Below, in pieces: positions 32,166-32,192 of a DNA stretch of 32,192 nucleotides. The position numbers were made by a program, and so were the translations under genes. The DNA is taken from assembly GCA_003249025.1 (NCBI GenBank), contig QBMH01000018.1:7072-39263 (forward strand). The letters run 5' to 3'. The number at the start of each line of letters is the position of its first letter. The stretch's first letter is position 1. This DNA is from Leptolyngbya sp. Lineage in GTDB: Bacteria > Cyanobacteriota > Cyanobacteriia > Leptolyngbyales > Leptolyngbyaceae. The notes below the pieces were generated by a model. That model had not been told where the DNA came from, searched no databases, and saw only the letters and a program-made list of their open reading frames with translations.

Positions 32166-32192
32166 ACAGTATTAATATCCTGCCCTGACCCC

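Overview
The window is a chromosomal segment of a cyanobacterium. The HIP1-type octamer GCGATCGC and its near relatives recur throughout. Genes typical of oxygenic phototrophs are present: psb30/ycf12 (photosystem II), a Delta-12 acyl-lipid desaturase, cyanobacterial-type glycogen synthase, sucrose-phosphate-synthase-like glycosyltransferases, hemC, a group 2 sigma factor and a probable carboxysome-positioning pair (McdA/McdB). I cannot fix the genus from sequence alone. No rRNA, tRNA, CRISPR array, prophage or complete insertion sequence was found.

Layout. 1-640: two half-size GDT1/UPF0016 transporter genes, the first cut by the window edge. 831-2309: a small conserved protein, a leucine-rich-repeat protein with a DUF6745-like tail, and an orphan Phd/YefM antitoxin. 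2371-5250: a translationally coupled Rieske oxygenase / ATZ-TRZ amidohydrolase pair and a YkgJ-type cysteine-cluster protein. 5377-8237: psb30 with its own terminator, fmt and desA. 8443-14629: a PilP-like lipoprotein, a zinc-ribbon membrane protein and two divergent histidine kinases. 14697-18064: an ECF-like sigma factor, a radical SAM protein and a group 2 sigma factor. 18065-18973 is a decayed, gene-free zone with a perfect CRP-type site, an EamA transporter remnant and a dispersed repeat. 18974-28958: an alpha/beta hydrolase, two paralogous sucrose-phosphate-synthase-like enzymes bracketing a ROK kinase, McdB/McdA, GlgA, a DUF4288 protein and hemC. 29180-32124: a DUF29 remnant, a MOSC protein, a TPR membrane protein and rpiA.

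How they fit together. The right half is rich in carbon metabolism: sucrose synthesis, glycogen synthesis, sugar phosphorylation, the pentose phosphate/Calvin branch (rpiA) and probable carboxysome distribution. It sits near regulators (two sigma factors, two histidine kinases). Most genes are in single units or pairs, not long operons.

The most notable items are the mcdA/mcdB candidate pair, an in-frame palindromic insertion inside one sucrose-phosphate-synthase paralogue, the LRR-DUF6745 fusion with its small partner, the Rieske/amidohydrolase operon, a PilP-like lipoprotein, and at least seven independent arrays that all keep a 7-bp period, two of which contain the stop codons of neighbouring genes.
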